This document shows positions 47,440 to 56,643 of a stretch of 64,000 nucleotides of DNA, one piece after another (position 1 is the first letter of the stretch; each line of letters begins with the position of its first letter). The notes under the pieces were generated by a model. It made no database searches and had not been told where the DNA came from. It saw only the letters and a list, made by a program, of their open reading frames with translations. The translations under genes and the position numbers were made by a program. The stretch covers positions 62,001 to 126,000 of the forward strand of contig NZ_VKKG01000005.1 of NCBI RefSeq assembly GCF_007197885.1, in the 5' to 3' direction. This DNA comes from Tessaracoccus rhinocerotis. Lineage in GTDB: Bacteria; Actinomycetota; Actinomycetes; Propionibacteriales; Propionibacteriaceae.

Positions 47440-47445
47440 TAGGTT
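47440..47445 (+). promoter_or_regulatory. Leaderless-type -10 (TAGGTT)
   Basis: TAGGTT is six bases before the ATG at 47452 with no ribosome site between. The divergent WS/DGAT gene has a similar hexamer, so this 89-base gap is a leaderless promoter pair. Confidence 0.45.
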
Positions 47446-47451
47446 CGCTGG

Positions 47452-48375
47452 ATGGCACGCTCCGACACGGCGAGAACCCTGGATCGGTTTCCGCGTGCCG
47501 CTCTCGCGAGGTATGCGCTGACGCAGCCCGAATTGCGCCCCTTCGCTTCCTCCTTCAACGACATCTACCGAGTTTCAGCGGTTGAGGGCGAGTTCGTGCT
47601 TCGGGTCAGTCCACGACAATGCGTCCACTCCGCCCACGCCGCACAGGCCGAGCAGGCCTGGACTGACCGGATTCGTAGCGCCGGACTGTCCGCACCGACG
47701 GTCGTCGGGACCCGCGACGGCGGCCTCGTGGTGACGGAGGACGGACCTGCCGCGCGACGGGCCGTTATGCTCACGTGGATCGCCGGCAAAGTCCTCGAGC
47801 AGCCGTTCCCCGCGGATCGCATCACGTCGCTGGGCGAATTGAGCGCCCGGTTGCACCAGGCAACCCCGCCGAGCAGCACCCGACCCGCCGGCGTGCTCGA
47901 TGCCAGCTCCCCGACTCTCTTCGCCGTTCCCGACGTGCTGGAATCGGCACCGCCCGGGCACCGTGAGATCCTGCGACAGCGGTCCAAGCAGGCCAGGGAG
48001 TGGCTGCACGAACTCTGGTCAAGCGAGGAAGAGGTCCCGCGGGTGCTCCACTTCGACCTCACGCCCAAGAACGTGGTCGAAATGGACGGCGAAGGCCTGG
48101 CCGTCATCGACTGCGAGGACTTGGCTTGGGGGCATCGCGCACAGGACATCGCCAACACCATCTACGGCATCACGCACGGGGAGTTCGACGCCCACGCCAT
48201 CACCATGTTCAGAACCGGCTACGAGCGCCACGCCGCCTGGCCGGATCTGGACGACGAGCGCCTGCGGCAGCTGTTCATCGTGCGGCGGATCGGCATGGTG
48301 AACCTGTCGCTCACTCTTCGTCGCCCCGGCTTGGCCGAATATCTCGACAGGCACGCCGCCGCCCTGACTCAATAG
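47452..48375 (+). CDS. APH/choline-kinase-like phosphotransferase
   Basis: A 307-residue kinase-like protein. The catalytic loop HFDLTPKNVVEMDGEGLAVI and the metal site DCEDLAWGHRAQDIANTIY are complete, matching the phosphotransferase enzyme family that includes homoserine kinase II and stress-type APH proteins. It has no recognised partner gene nearby, so the substrate is unknown. The G+C pattern at third positions is a little lower than in the housekeeping genes, as for most genes in this part of the window. Confidence 0.85.
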   Translation: MARSDTARTLDRFPRAALARYALTQPELRPFASSFNDIYRVSAVEGEFVLRVSPRQCVHSAHAAQAEQAWTDRIRSAGLSAPTVVGTRDGGLVVTEDGPAARRAVMLTWIAGKVLEQPFPADRITSLGELSARLHQATPPSSTRPAGVLDASSPTLFAVPDVLESAPPGHREILRQRSKQAREWLHELWSSEEEVPRVLHFDLTPKNVVEMDGEGLAVIDCEDLAWGHRAQDIANTIYGITHGEFDAHAITMFRTGYERHAAWPDLDDERLRQLFIVRRIGMVNLSLTLRRPGLAEYLDRHAAALTQ

Positions 48376-48402
48376 CCGCCCTGGCCGCGGTCAGAGCGGC
48401 TC

Positions 48403-49467
48403 TCAATCGCTCTTACCGTCCTCGGCCGTGACTGCGGCGGGGGAGCCAGTCGCCGGCACATGCGCGTCGGTGTCCAGTGCTATCACCCCGACCACGTTGC
48501 CGTCACAGCCCTGCTGTATGGAGGCACCCGCGCGGCGCAGCGTGGCGATCACGGGCGCGTTGGAGGATTTCGTTCGCAGCACGAGACGTGAGGCTCCCAG
48601 CGCAACAGCTCGTGCCGCGACGAGCCGCAGCACTTCATGGCTCAGCCCCCTGCCTCGCGCTGAGCGCGCCAGCCAGATTCCATACTCCAACTGTTCCGGA
48701 TCCTCGATCGATGAGCGATGGAGCCGTGTCGCTCCCACGATGCGGTTGCCTGTGCGAATCGCTGCGGTCTCCTCGTCGCCCCCGCTGAGGCCGGCGCGGC
48801 GCTGGCGGTGGAAGGCGCGCAACCACTCCACGCGGCTGGTTGTCCAGCCATCCCCCAGCGGTGGGGTGACGTCGTCCGGCTCCGCGTCCGACATCGCAAC
48901 CCCGATGAGTTCGTCCAGCACCGCCTCATCCACGGGAACCAGCTTCAGCTCACTGAGAAGCGGTCTGGATGGCGGCATCGGTTCCTCGCGACTGACAAGG
49001 GTCTTGCTCAGACAGAGTTCGCGGCGGCCACCGTGCAGACGATCGCGTCTGCCCGTCGGTTCGAATCCCAGACGTCGGTAGGCGTTCCTTCCCGCCGCGT
49101 TGTCCTCCATCACCCCAAGCACGATCTCATTCGCACCGGAACCGCGGGCCACCGCCTCGCAGGCTTCCATCAGGGCTTCCACCACCCCGGTTCCACGTGC
49201 CCGGGGGGCGATCCACATGCCCACCACCGTCCAGGTCCCGCCGAACTCGTGCACTCCCGCGACGCCGATGTCCTGACCCGAGCGTGAGGCCAAGAATGAG
49301 GACGGACGTTGCGCCCGCCGACGCCACTCTCCCTCGGTGAACGCCTGTTCGCGCACCAGGGTGGAGCCGAACATGTCGGGAGAGTCTGTCAAGGCAGCCA
49401 GACGTATGTCACGCAATCGCCACCACATCTCCTGCTCCACGAGAGTCACCTGCACGGACGGCCGCAT
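48403..49467 (-). CDS. Tandem GNAT acetyltransferase
   Basis: A 354-residue protein with two GNAT folds. The first (about 1-160) has the acetyl-CoA loop WIAPRARGTGVVEALMEA and ends ELCLSKTL. The second (about 165-330) has IWLARSARGRGLSHEVLRLV and LRTKSSNAPVIATLRRAGA. Both look complete, but either could be inactive. The gene follows the SnoaL-like gene by four bases and is probably the last of the TetR operon. The substrates are unknown. Confidence 0.87.
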   Translation of the reverse strand: MRPSVQVTLVEQEMWWRLRDIRLAALTDSPDMFGSTLVREQAFTEGEWRRRAQRPSSFLASRSGQDIGVAGVHEFGGTWTVVGMWIAPRARGTGVVEALMEACEAVARGSGANEIVLGVMEDNAAGRNAYRRLGFEPTGRRDRLHGGRRELCLSKTLVSREEPMPPSRPLLSELKLVPVDEAVLDELIGVAMSDAEPDDVTPPLGDGWTTSRVEWLRAFHRQRRAGLSGGDEETAAIRTGNRIVGATRLHRSSIEDPEQLEYGIWLARSARGRGLSHEVLRLVAARAVALGASRLVLRTKSSNAPVIATLRRAGASIQQGCDGNVVGVIALDTDAHVPATGSPAAVTAEDGKSD

Positions 49468-49471
49468 GCTC

Positions 49472-49882
49472 TCACTCCGGTTCGGGCTGACTCCTGGGAG
49501 TCAGCTGGGTCAGGAAGCAACGCCATCCGTCGGGTCCCTGGAGGAGGAGATTTGTGGTCCATTCATCGGCTTCGATCGCCTCGCCACGGAACCAGGCCTT
49601 GTTTCGCCCGCGGGTGCGGATGACCGCCACCGCTCCGAATCGGTCGATCCCGAGGACCTCGTGGATCATGTCGTCATGTCGCAGATTCCCACTGGCCACC
49701 ACGTCGTGGAAGGCCTGACGCGAGATGGGTCCGGGCCGGTCGACGAGAATCCAGTCCTCGGTGGTGAACGGCGCAATCCGCTCCACGTCATTGGTGACGA
49801 TGGCCTCAGCCCAACGGTGGACGAAGCTCGCGAGTTCCGTGTCTGATCCCGAGGGCGAGTTGCCCGAAGGGGTGCTCATCAT
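49472..49882 (-). CDS. NTF2/SnoaL-like protein
   Basis: A 136-residue protein of the nuclear-transport-factor-2 fold (DUF4440-like): FVHRWAEAIVTNDVERIAPF, then FTTEDWILVDRPGPISRQAF and WTTNLLLQGPDGWRCFLTQL. Such proteins are small isomerases, cyclases or ligand-binding proteins, and this one cannot be placed more closely. Its ATG overlaps the TGA of the TetR gene (ATGA), and GGAGG lies six bases upstream. Confidence 0.82.
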   Translation of the reverse strand: MMSTPSGNSPSGSDTELASFVHRWAEAIVTNDVERIAPFTTEDWILVDRPGPISRQAFHDVVASGNLRHDDMIHEVLGIDRFGAVAVIRTRGRNKAWFRGEAIEADEWTTNLLLQGPDGWRCFLTQLTPRSQPEPE

Positions 49883-50670
49883 TGTGTTCCTCCTTCGTCG
49901 GTCCTTGAACTGGTTGCCGTTCGGTACGTCTTGCGCTCGATCAGTTGCTCAACGCCGTCCAGGATGATCGCGAGACCGAAATCGTACGTGCGTCGCGGGT
50001 CCGTGGCGGCCTGGAACTCCTCCCCCGCAGCAGTTCCCACCCGGGTTGCATGTGGAAACCGTGTCGGATCGACCAACGCCGCGAGCAGGGGGCCGGCTGT
50101 GCTCCACCATTCGCCCTCGGAGGTGTCCACATTCGTCTCGGCGCCCGAGAGACGGGCGGTTGACCTCACATGCTGAAGGACCAGTGTGAGCACCAGGTCG
50201 ATCTCTACGTCGTCCAGTCCGGTTCCGGCCAGTGTTGCGAGCTCGACGTCGTACTTCGTCAGCGTCCCGGGCCCCAGCGCCGGACGTGATTCGTCGACGC
50301 CCAGCAGCCAACGATGGCGGGCCAAGAGGTCCCGGTTCCGCGCAGCGACGACTTCGATGGCCTGCCGCCACGGACCATCTTCGGGAACTGCATCGGGATC
50401 CTCGTACACCTGGCCGTTCACCCGATCAACCATCAGGTCGATGAGTTCCGCCTTCCCGGGGACGTAGGCGTAGAGCGACATGGCACCGACGTGCAGCCGA
50501 TCTGCGAGCTTGCGCATCGACAGACTGTCCGTCCCACCCTCGCTGGCCAACGCCACCGCCGCGTCGACGATCGCATCGAGGGACAGTCCTGATCGGCCGG
50601 TCTTGGTGTGCGTCCGCCACAGGAGTTGGAGGCTCTGCAGCGGATCCCCTCGACCCGTGTGGTCAACCAC
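49879..50670 (-). CDS. TetR-family regulator (TetR_C type)
   Basis: A 263-residue regulator. The helix-turn-helix covers about residues 30-78 (LDAIVDAAVALASEGGTDSL, then MRKLADRLHVGAMSLYAYVP), and the C-terminal ligand domain is of the tetracycline-repressor type. The GTG at 50670 is chosen because AGGAG lies six bases upstream; the longer frame starting at 50733 would begin inside the operator. It is divergent from a DrrAB-type exporter and separated from it by a 26-bp palindrome, so it very likely represses the exporter and its own operon. Confidence 0.9.
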   Translation of the reverse strand: MVDHTGRGDPLQSLQLLWRTHTKTGRSGLSLDAIVDAAVALASEGGTDSLSMRKLADRLHVGAMSLYAYVPGKAELIDLMVDRVNGQVYEDPDAVPEDGPWRQAIEVVAARNRDLLARHRWLLGVDESRPALGPGTLTKYDVELATLAGTGLDDVEIDLVLTLVLQHVRSTARLSGAETNVDTSEGEWWSTAGPLLAALVDPTRFPHATRVGTAAGEEFQAATDPRRTYDFGLAIILDGVEQLIERKTYRTATSSRTDEGGTQ

Positions 50671-50719
50671 TTCGAACTCCTGTCGGCTCAACGGAACAAC
50701 CTTCCGCGGACAGCCTACT

Positions 50720-50745
50720 GTACGGTGTACCATGGTACGCCGTAC
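50720..50745. promoter_or_regulatory. 26-bp TetR operator
   Basis: GTACGGTGTACCA and TGGTACGCCGTAC are inverted halves with 12 of 13 base pairs matching. The palindrome is centred on CCATGG in the divergent gap and overlaps the likely promoters of both the TetR gene and the ABC exporter. Confidence 0.82.
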
Positions 50746-50774
50746 GAAAGAATCTAGAACTAAGGATGCCCGTG

Positions 50775-51731
50775 ATGGTTGCGATAGAGGCGGAGCACGT
50801 GGGAAAGAGCTACAGGACCGAAGGGGGTGATGTCGGGCTGCACGACCTGAGCGTGCAAGCGGAGGCCGGAACCGTGCTGGCGCTGTTGGGGCCCAATGGA
50901 GCAGGCAAATCTACGGCGGTACGTGGGCTGTCAACGCTGTTGAGCTTCGACCGGGGCCGCGCCCGGGTCGCCGGCCACGACATCCGCACCCAGGCTCGAG
51001 AGGTTCGGGAACGGATCGCCCTGGTCGGGCAGTCTGCTGCCGTTGACGACCAACTCACGGCGACCCAGAACCTCGTCCTGTTCGGCCGACTGCGAGGGAT
51101 GGGTCGCGCAGACGCCCGTGCGCGAGCCAGTCAACTGTTGGACCAGTTCGGCCTGTCTGAGGCGGACGCCCGCGCAGTTCGTGGCTTCTCGGGTGGCATG
51201 CGGCGGCGACTGGACGTTGCCGCCAGCATGCTGGTCAGACCGGAGGTCCTGTTCGTCGACGAGCCGACCACGGGTCTCGATCCCATGGCGCGCCGGGACC
51301 TATGGCAGATCCTGAGGTCGATGGTGCGGGAAGGCACGACGATTCTGCTGACGACGCAGTACCTCGAGGAAGCGGACGCCCTGGCCGACCACGTCATCCT
51401 GTTGGGTCATGGCGAGGTCATTGCCGAAGGCTCGCCGGACAGGCTCAAGAGCATGGTCGGCCCGCCCGTGATCCAACTGGTCTTCGAGACCGGGGCCCAG
51501 GCGGATCTCGCGCTGTCGGCAATCGGGCGGACCGTCAAGGGGGCCGTCCTCAGGGATCTGAGGACGGTCGCCGTCGACGCAAACCACACCGACGTGCTGG
51601 CTCGGTGCCTCGAGGCACTTCGGGACGTCTCCGCCAGCCCGATCGAGGTCAGCATGGGCAAACCGTCGCTGGACGACGCGTTCATGAGGTTGACCGGACA
51701 CCAGACCGACGCCCCTGAGGAGGAAGCATGA
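50775..51731 (+). CDS. DrrA-type ABC exporter ATPase
   Basis: A 318-residue ATPase of the daunorubicin-resistance (DrrA) family. Walker A is LGPNGAGKST, the signature is FSGGMRRRLDVAASML, Walker B is VLFVDEPTTGLDP, and the C-terminal DrrA domain ends with MGKPSLDDAFMRLTG. The ATG at 50775 is preferred over the one at 50766 because AAGGA then lies eight bases upstream. It forms an exporter with the next gene, probably for a toxic small molecule sensed by the divergent TetR protein. Confidence 0.92.
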   Translation: MVAIEAEHVGKSYRTEGGDVGLHDLSVQAEAGTVLALLGPNGAGKSTAVRGLSTLLSFDRGRARVAGHDIRTQAREVRERIALVGQSAAVDDQLTATQNLVLFGRLRGMGRADARARASQLLDQFGLSEADARAVRGFSGGMRRRLDVAASMLVRPEVLFVDEPTTGLDPMARRDLWQILRSMVREGTTILLTTQYLEEADALADHVILLGHGEVIAEGSPDRLKSMVGPPVIQLVFETGAQADLALSAIGRTVKGAVLRDLRTVAVDANHTDVLARCLEALRDVSASPIEVSMGKPSLDDAFMRLTGHQTDAPEEEA

Positions 51732-52573
51732 GCACCACAACGACGCCTGTCCTGGGTCATCCACACTCCATCCATCCCCCGGGGGTGTTCACGGCAGCCT
51801 GGGTGATCGCAGGGCGAACGGTCGGTTCCTGGCGGGAGCAGCTCGCTACCGTCGTCATCACCTGGCTCTTTCCGGTCTTCGTGACCGTGCTGTTCCTCGG
51901 CCTGTTCGGTGGCGCACTCCGCGTGCCCGAGGGCACCGCCTACGTCGACTTCCTGGTGCCCGGGATGCTGGCGGTGACGATGCTCTTCGGCCTCGAGACG
52001 ACGACGTTGAGCGCCGCCGCCGACTCCGCCCTGGGGATCAACGACCGCTTCCGCACGTTCCCGATCCACTCCGCGGCCATCGTCCTCGGTCGCTGTCTGG
52101 CTGACATGCTGAGCTCCTTGGTCGGCCTCACGGTCATGGTGGCCTTCGGTTTCCTCCTCGGGTGGCGGGTACCGGACCTGTCCCCCGGGTCTGCGTCGGC
52201 CGCCCTCGCACTGCTCCTGTTGTTGCGCTTCGCGCTGCTGTGGATCGGACTGTACGTCGGGTACGGCGCGAAGTCGGTGGCGTCCGTGGCCTACGTCCAG
52301 ATCCTGGTGTGGCCCCTCGCGTTCTTCTCCAGCGTCTTCGTCAACCCAGCCACGATGCCGGCGTGGCTGGGAGCGGTCGCCGAGTTCAGTCCGGTCTCGG
52401 CCACCGCCAGCACGGTCCGCGGACTCCTCGGTGGAACTTCCTGGCCGAATGTGGGCATCGGGGGCGAGTTCGCCCCGGTGCTCGCCGTCGCGTGGCCGGT
52501 GCTGTTGACCGTGGTCTTCCTGCCCTTGGCGGCGAGGCGCTTCCGAGACGGGGCAGTTGATCGACGAGACTGA
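51728..52573 (+). CDS. DrrB-type ABC exporter permease
   Basis: A 281-residue ABC-2 permease with six membrane helices. The family segment NDRFRTFPIHSAAIVLGRCL follows the second helix and is typical of DrrB proteins, as is FFSSVFVNPATMPAWLGAV. The ATG overlaps the TGA of the ATPase gene. It would carry the substrate outward. The gene ends six bases before a convergent membrane-protein gene. Confidence 0.92.
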   Translation: MSTTTTPVLGHPHSIHPPGVFTAAWVIAGRTVGSWREQLATVVITWLFPVFVTVLFLGLFGGALRVPEGTAYVDFLVPGMLAVTMLFGLETTTLSAAADSALGINDRFRTFPIHSAAIVLGRCLADMLSSLVGLTVMVAFGFLLGWRVPDLSPGSASAALALLLLLRFALLWIGLYVGYGAKSVASVAYVQILVWPLAFFSSVFVNPATMPAWLGAVAEFSPVSATASTVRGLLGGTSWPNVGIGGEFAPVLAVAWPVLLTVVFLPLAARRFRDGAVDRRD

Positions 52574-52579
52574 CGCACC

Positions 52580-53185
52580 TCACTGGGGCAGTGCTGACCA
52601 GGCCGACACCAGGAGCGCGACGGCAAGGCCGAGGTCGAGCACGAAGCAGGCCTCCGCGAGTGACCGGGTGACGACCTTGTCACGGATGAAGTGCACGACG
52701 TCCCAGAGCGTGTGTCCGATCGCGGCTGTTGCCGCGAGGTAGATCGTCGGCACGGGGGCGGACATCATCGCAGCCACCCCGACGGCCGTGTAGCAAAGGA
52801 ATCCCAGGGCCTGGACGCCTACGTCTCGGCGCCGGCTGCCCTTGGCGCTGATGAGCCCGAAGACGGCGAGACCGATACCCATGGCGATCAGGGCGGCGGT
52901 GGGATCGAGACCGGCGACACTTGCGAGGACCACGACGGCGCTGGTGGCCACCACCATCACCCAGACGCTCCGCCGCGACCCGAGGACGGCCGCCCCGAGG
53001 TAGCAGGTGGCCGCGATGATGATGATCATCGCGGTGACGTGTGGGTCGGCGCCGTCGGCGAGGTTGGCGAGCAGCGCGAGCAGCCCCAGGGCTGCCGGCC
53101 ATCGCGCCATCAGGTGGCCGAGGGCGCGTGCGACGCGGCCGCCGGAGGGCTGGGACTTGGTGCGACTCTTGAAGTTTGTTTCCAT
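52580..53185 (-). CDS. Multipass membrane protein of unknown function
   Basis: A 201-residue protein with about six membrane helices and a basic cytoplasmic N-terminus (METNFKSRTKSQPSGGRVAR). I do not recognise a family. The ATG at 53185 is used because upstream codons do not look coding; GAGACT lies seven bases before it. It lies between the DrrAB exporter and the response-regulator gene and is transcribed in the same direction as the latter, 77 bases after it, so it may be part of the same unit. Confidence 0.65.
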   Translation of the reverse strand: METNFKSRTKSQPSGGRVARALGHLMARWPAALGLLALLANLADGADPHVTAMIIIIAATCYLGAAVLGSRRSVWVMVVATSAVVVLASVAGLDPTAALIAMGIGLAVFGLISAKGSRRRDVGVQALGFLCYTAVGVAAMMSAPVPTIYLAATAAIGHTLWDVVHFIRDKVVTRSLAEACFVLDLGLAVALLVSAWSALPQ

Positions 53186-53262
53186 GTCCCCAAGTCTCAG
53201 TCGCCAGTGCGCCCGGTGAACCCGTGCGTCATGCACGAAGAACCTGTGCACCGCGGGTCGAG

Positions 53263-53877
53263 TCACACCCAGCCATTGTCTCGTGCAATCCGCCTGGCCT
53301 CGGCCCTGGATCCGGCCTCGAGCTTCCGCTGGATGGAGGCCAGGTAGTTACGAACGGTTCCCGGGGAGAGGAACAGTTCGCGTGCGACGTCGCGAACCGG
53401 ACGATCCTCCTCGGCTGCCGCCAGGACCACGACCTCGCGCTGCGTGAGCGGCATCGGCTGGACGGTGAGCGCGTCAGCCGCGAGCACCGGGTCCACGTAG
53501 CGTTGGCCCTCGTTGACGCGGCGGACCACGTCGGCGAGGGCGGTGCCGGGGGCGCCCTTGGCGAGGAATCCTCGAGCCCCGGAGAGCAGCGCCTGCCGCA
53601 GGACATGGGGACGGCCGTGACCAGTGAGAATCACACCGGCACACTCCGGCAGGACTCGGCCCAGTTCACGGACCACGCCCACGCCATCGAGCTTGGGCAT
53701 CTGCAGGTCCAGGATCGCGACGGCAGGTCGCCTGAGCAGCGCCTGCTCCACGGCCTGCCTGCCGTCCCGGACCGCACCCACGACCTCGATGTCCGGCTCG
53801 CGCTCCAGGAGGCTCACCAAGGCCTCCCTGATCAGTTCGTCGTCCTCGGCGAGGAGAACTCGGATGGCCGTGCTCAT
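53263..53877 (-). CDS. LuxR/NarL-type response regulator
   Basis: A 204-residue response regulator. The receiver domain (about 1-120) has the acidic pair in LLAEDDELI, the phosphorylation site in AILDLQMPKLDG and the lysine in FLAKGAPG. The C-terminal LuxR-type helix-turn-helix reads PLTQREVVVLAAAEEDRPVR and ELFLSPGTVRNYLASIQRKL. Its ATG overlaps the kinase stop (ATGA). It is the partner of the adjacent histidine kinase and the last clear gene of the six-gene operon that begins at 57795. Confidence 0.93.
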   Translation of the reverse strand: MSTAIRVLLAEDDELIREALVSLLEREPDIEVVGAVRDGRQAVEQALLRRPAVAILDLQMPKLDGVGVVRELGRVLPECAGVILTGHGRPHVLRQALLSGARGFLAKGAPGTALADVVRRVNEGQRYVDPVLAADALTVQPMPLTQREVVVLAAAEEDRPVRDVARELFLSPGTVRNYLASIQRKLEAGSRAEARRIARDNGWV

Positions 53878-55043
53878 CGCCACCCTGCCGGGTCGCACGG
53901 GCATCGGACCCGCAGCACGTGGCAAGCGGCCGCATCCTGGGTGACGTCAAGGCGAGCGCCGAGGGCGGCGCAGCGCGCCGCCAACCCTGCCAGCCCGGTC
54001 CCATGAGAGCGCTCACCGGCAGCGGGGCCGCGCACCCCGTCGTTGGTGATGGCCAGTTCCACGTCGGAAGTGGTCTGCGCGAGCTGGATCGACACCTGTG
54101 TCGCCTCGCTGTGGCGCAGCACATTGGTCACGGCCTCCCTCGTGGCGGCGGCCATGAGCTCGCAGACGGGCTGCGGCATTCCTCCCAGGATCTCCGGGGG
54201 GACGCTGATCCTCACATCGATACCGGCGGAGCCGAGCACGAGCTCGGCGTTGAAGAGTTGGGTCGGGAGATCGGTGTCGGCCCGGCCACGTACGGTCCGG
54301 CGCGCTTCGGCGAGGGCACCCAGTGCCAGCGACTGGATCTCGCCGTTCTCGGCCACGGCCCGGGCTGGGTCGCTGCCGACGAGGCCGGCCGCGAGCTCAG
54401 CCTTCAGTGCGATGACGCTGAGGCGGTGCCCGAGGACGTCGTGCAGTTCACGACTGACTCGTAGCCTCTCCTGGACGATCGCGATCTCGGCCCCGGCCTC
54501 GCGCGCGGCCTGAGCAGCCCACAGCAGACGCAGCAGCCAGACCAGCGCCTGGGACATCGCCCAGACCACTAGTGCGCAGCCCAGCATGGTCAGAAGCACC
54601 GCTGCGGCGGGGCGTTCGAACGCGACGCTGCCGCCGTATGCCGCGAGTGCCATGGTGATCCCCGCGGGGGCGGCGCTTCGCCAGCCGAGCACTGCGCAGG
54701 CCGCCGTGGTGAATCCCCCAACCCATGCCCACGGATGCCCGCCCGGCTCCGCCCACGCGTGCCCCGGAAACCAGAGACCGAGGCTCACTGCCACGACCGC
54801 GACGGCGCACCACCACGTGGCGCTGGCGTCTGCCTGCACCCAGACAGATGCCCACAGGACGAGCAGGAGCGTCGCACCGTAAACCGCCAGACCGGAGGCA
54901 TGGAGCGCGGCGAGCAGCGGGGTGGGAGGCGTGCTGAGAGACAGCGGAATCACCACGGCCCAGGCGAAGCAGGCCATCAGCACACCCAACACGACCAGGC
55001 GAGGACTCGGCGCGTCCGACGGGCCCTCCCCCGTCGCAGCCAT
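53874..55043 (-). CDS. NarL-family sensor histidine kinase
   Basis: A 389-residue kinase with five or six N-terminal membrane helices and almost no outside loops, as in kinases that sense a membrane partner or membrane state. The phospho-accepting histidine is in RVSRELHDVLGHRLSVIALK (HisKA_3), and a HATPase_c domain ends the chain (ATREAVTNVLRHSEATQ, then SHGTGLAGLAARCAALGARL). The start is ATG 55043; no other start codon lies between it and the upstream stop at 55091. It is preceded by an ABC exporter in the same operon, a layout seen in peptide or antibiotic sensing modules. Confidence 0.9.
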   Translation of the reverse strand: MAATGEGPSDAPSPRLVVLGVLMACFAWAVVIPLSLSTPPTPLLAALHASGLAVYGATLLLVLWASVWVQADASATWWCAVAVVAVSLGLWFPGHAWAEPGGHPWAWVGGFTTAACAVLGWRSAAPAGITMALAAYGGSVAFERPAAAVLLTMLGCALVVWAMSQALVWLLRLLWAAQAAREAGAEIAIVQERLRVSRELHDVLGHRLSVIALKAELAAGLVGSDPARAVAENGEIQSLALGALAEARRTVRGRADTDLPTQLFNAELVLGSAGIDVRISVPPEILGGMPQPVCELMAAATREAVTNVLRHSEATQVSIQLAQTTSDVELAITNDGVRGPAAGERSHGTGLAGLAARCAALGARLDVTQDAAACHVLRVRCPCDPAGWR

Positions 55044-55090
55044 GGGCGCACGGATGGCCCTGCTGTCCCGCGGCCGGCCCGCGGCCTGGC

Positions 55091-55846
55091 TCAGCGCCAC
55101 CGGAACGCCTTCACCGAGATGGCCGCGCAGAGCACGGCCCACACGGACATGACGACGAAGGGTGCCAGCTCGCTCGTGCCCTGGTACCAGGCAGATGTCA
55201 GGGCCTGTGTCAGCGCGCCCAGGGGGGTGAATCCGGTGACCCGTTGGACACCCGGCGCCATCATGGGACCCGGCGTCCACATTCCCGCAGTGAACATGCA
55301 GGCCATGAAGACCAGCATCCCGACGCCATAGGCCACCTGTGCGTTGGGGGCGGTCGCCGCGATCAGCGATCCCACAGACATCATGGTGAGGGTTCCGAGC
55401 GCGATCAACACCGCGACCAGGACGACGTTGCGGGGTCCGACGGCTCCGAACGCGACGCGGGCCAGCACGAACGTGACCGTGATCGCGATGAGGAACGAGG
55501 CAGCGCTCACCATCCACTGCGCGAACAGCACGCGGTGGGAGCCCACCGGAGTGACGTCGAGGCGCCGCAGGACACCGCTTTCGCGATAGCCGCCGATCGC
55601 CGACGGGTAGTTCGTGACGGCCACGCTGACCAGTGCCACGGTGATCGAGATCGGGACGAAGAAATCGATCGCACGCAGTCCTGCCAAGGCTGGGTCGTCG
55701 CCCCCGACGGGTTCCAGCGTGCCGGGTATGACGAATCCCTGCATCAGCAGGAGCAGTGAGGGCAGCAGCAAAGCCATGAACACGCTGGTCGGATTGCGCA
55801 TGAACAGCCGTGCTTCAGTGACCGTCAAAGTGGTTAGTGCACTCAT
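55091..55846 (-). CDS. ABC-2 type exporter permease
   Basis: A 251-residue permease with six membrane helices. The segment YPSAIGGYRESGVLRRLDVT after the second helix is the usual coupling region of this family. The ATG overlaps the end of the ATPase gene (ATGA). The substrate is unknown. It forms an exporter with the upstream ATPase, in one operon with a two-component system. Confidence 0.9.
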   Translation of the reverse strand: MSALTTLTVTEARLFMRNPTSVFMALLLPSLLLLMQGFVIPGTLEPVGGDDPALAGLRAIDFFVPISITVALVSVAVTNYPSAIGGYRESGVLRRLDVTPVGSHRVLFAQWMVSAASFLIAITVTFVLARVAFGAVGPRNVVLVAVLIALGTLTMMSVGSLIAATAPNAQVAYGVGMLVFMACMFTAGMWTPGPMMAPGVQRVTGFTPLGALTQALTSAWYQGTSELAPFVVMSVWAVLCAAISVKAFRWR

Positions 55847-56643
55847 GAACCTGTCCCTTCCCGTGGGTCAACGTCGTCGACGAAGGCGAGGTAGGCGTCC
55901 TCCAGGGTCCGGTCGGAGTCGGAGCCGGCCGAGGTGGCCCGCCGGAGCTCTACCGGTGTTCCGACGAACTGCGTCCGCCCAGCAGCGATGATGGCGAGTC
56001 GGTCCCCCAGCCTCTGCACCTCGTCGAGATGGTGGGAGACGAGGATGATCGTGACTCCTCGCCCCTTCAGCCGCTCGATGAGTTGCCAGACACTGCGCCG
56101 CCCTTGTGGATCGAGGCCGGTGGTGAGTTCGTCCAGGACCACGATCCGGGGTGAGCCGACCAGGGCAAGCCCGATCGAGAGTCGTTGCTTCTCACCTCCC
56201 GAGAGCTTCCCGAAAGCCCGCCTGCGTTGGTCCTCGAGTCCGACGGTGGTCAACAAGTCCCCCACGGATACCGGCCTGCTGTAGAAGGACGCGAACAACC
56301 TCACCGCCTCCTCCACCCGCAGGGCCGCCGGCAGCACGGCAGACTGCAACTGGTACCCGACCTGCTCCCGCACCTGCTGACGCTCCCTGATCGGGTCGAT
56401 CCCGAGCACCTTGATCCGGCCGGAATCGGGCTTCAGCGTGCCTGCGATGCACTCGACCGTGGTGGTCTTGCCGGCGCCGTTCGGGCCCAGGATGCAGAAG
56501 ACCTCCCCTGGTCGAATGGAGAAACTGACGTGGTCGACGGCTACGACGCCGGGGAACGTCTTGCGCAGTTCGCGCACGGTCACAGCGGCGTCACGCGGCC
56601 CGAGTGGCCGCGCAGCCTGCTGACGGTGCGTGCCCGGGCTCAT
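55843..56643 (-). CDS. ABC exporter ATPase
   Basis: A 266-residue ATPase of the CcmA/antibiotic-export group. Walker A is LGPNGAGKTT, the signature is LSGGEKQRLSIGLAL, Walker B is IVVLDELTTGLDP (Leu-Thr in place of the usual Pro-Thr), and the switch histidine is in VSHHLDEV. Its ATG overlaps the TGA of the upstream membrane-protein gene. The C-terminal 30 residues are polar. Confidence 0.92.
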   Translation of the reverse strand: MSPGTHRQQAARPLGPRDAAVTVRELRKTFPGVVAVDHVSFSIRPGEVFCILGPNGAGKTTTVECIAGTLKPDSGRIKVLGIDPIRERQQVREQVGYQLQSAVLPAALRVEEAVRLFASFYSRPVSVGDLLTTVGLEDQRRRAFGKLSGGEKQRLSIGLALVGSPRIVVLDELTTGLDPQGRRSVWQLIERLKGRGVTIILVSHHLDEVQRLGDRLAIIAAGRTQFVGTPVELRRATSAGSDSDRTLEDAYLAFVDDVDPREGTGS

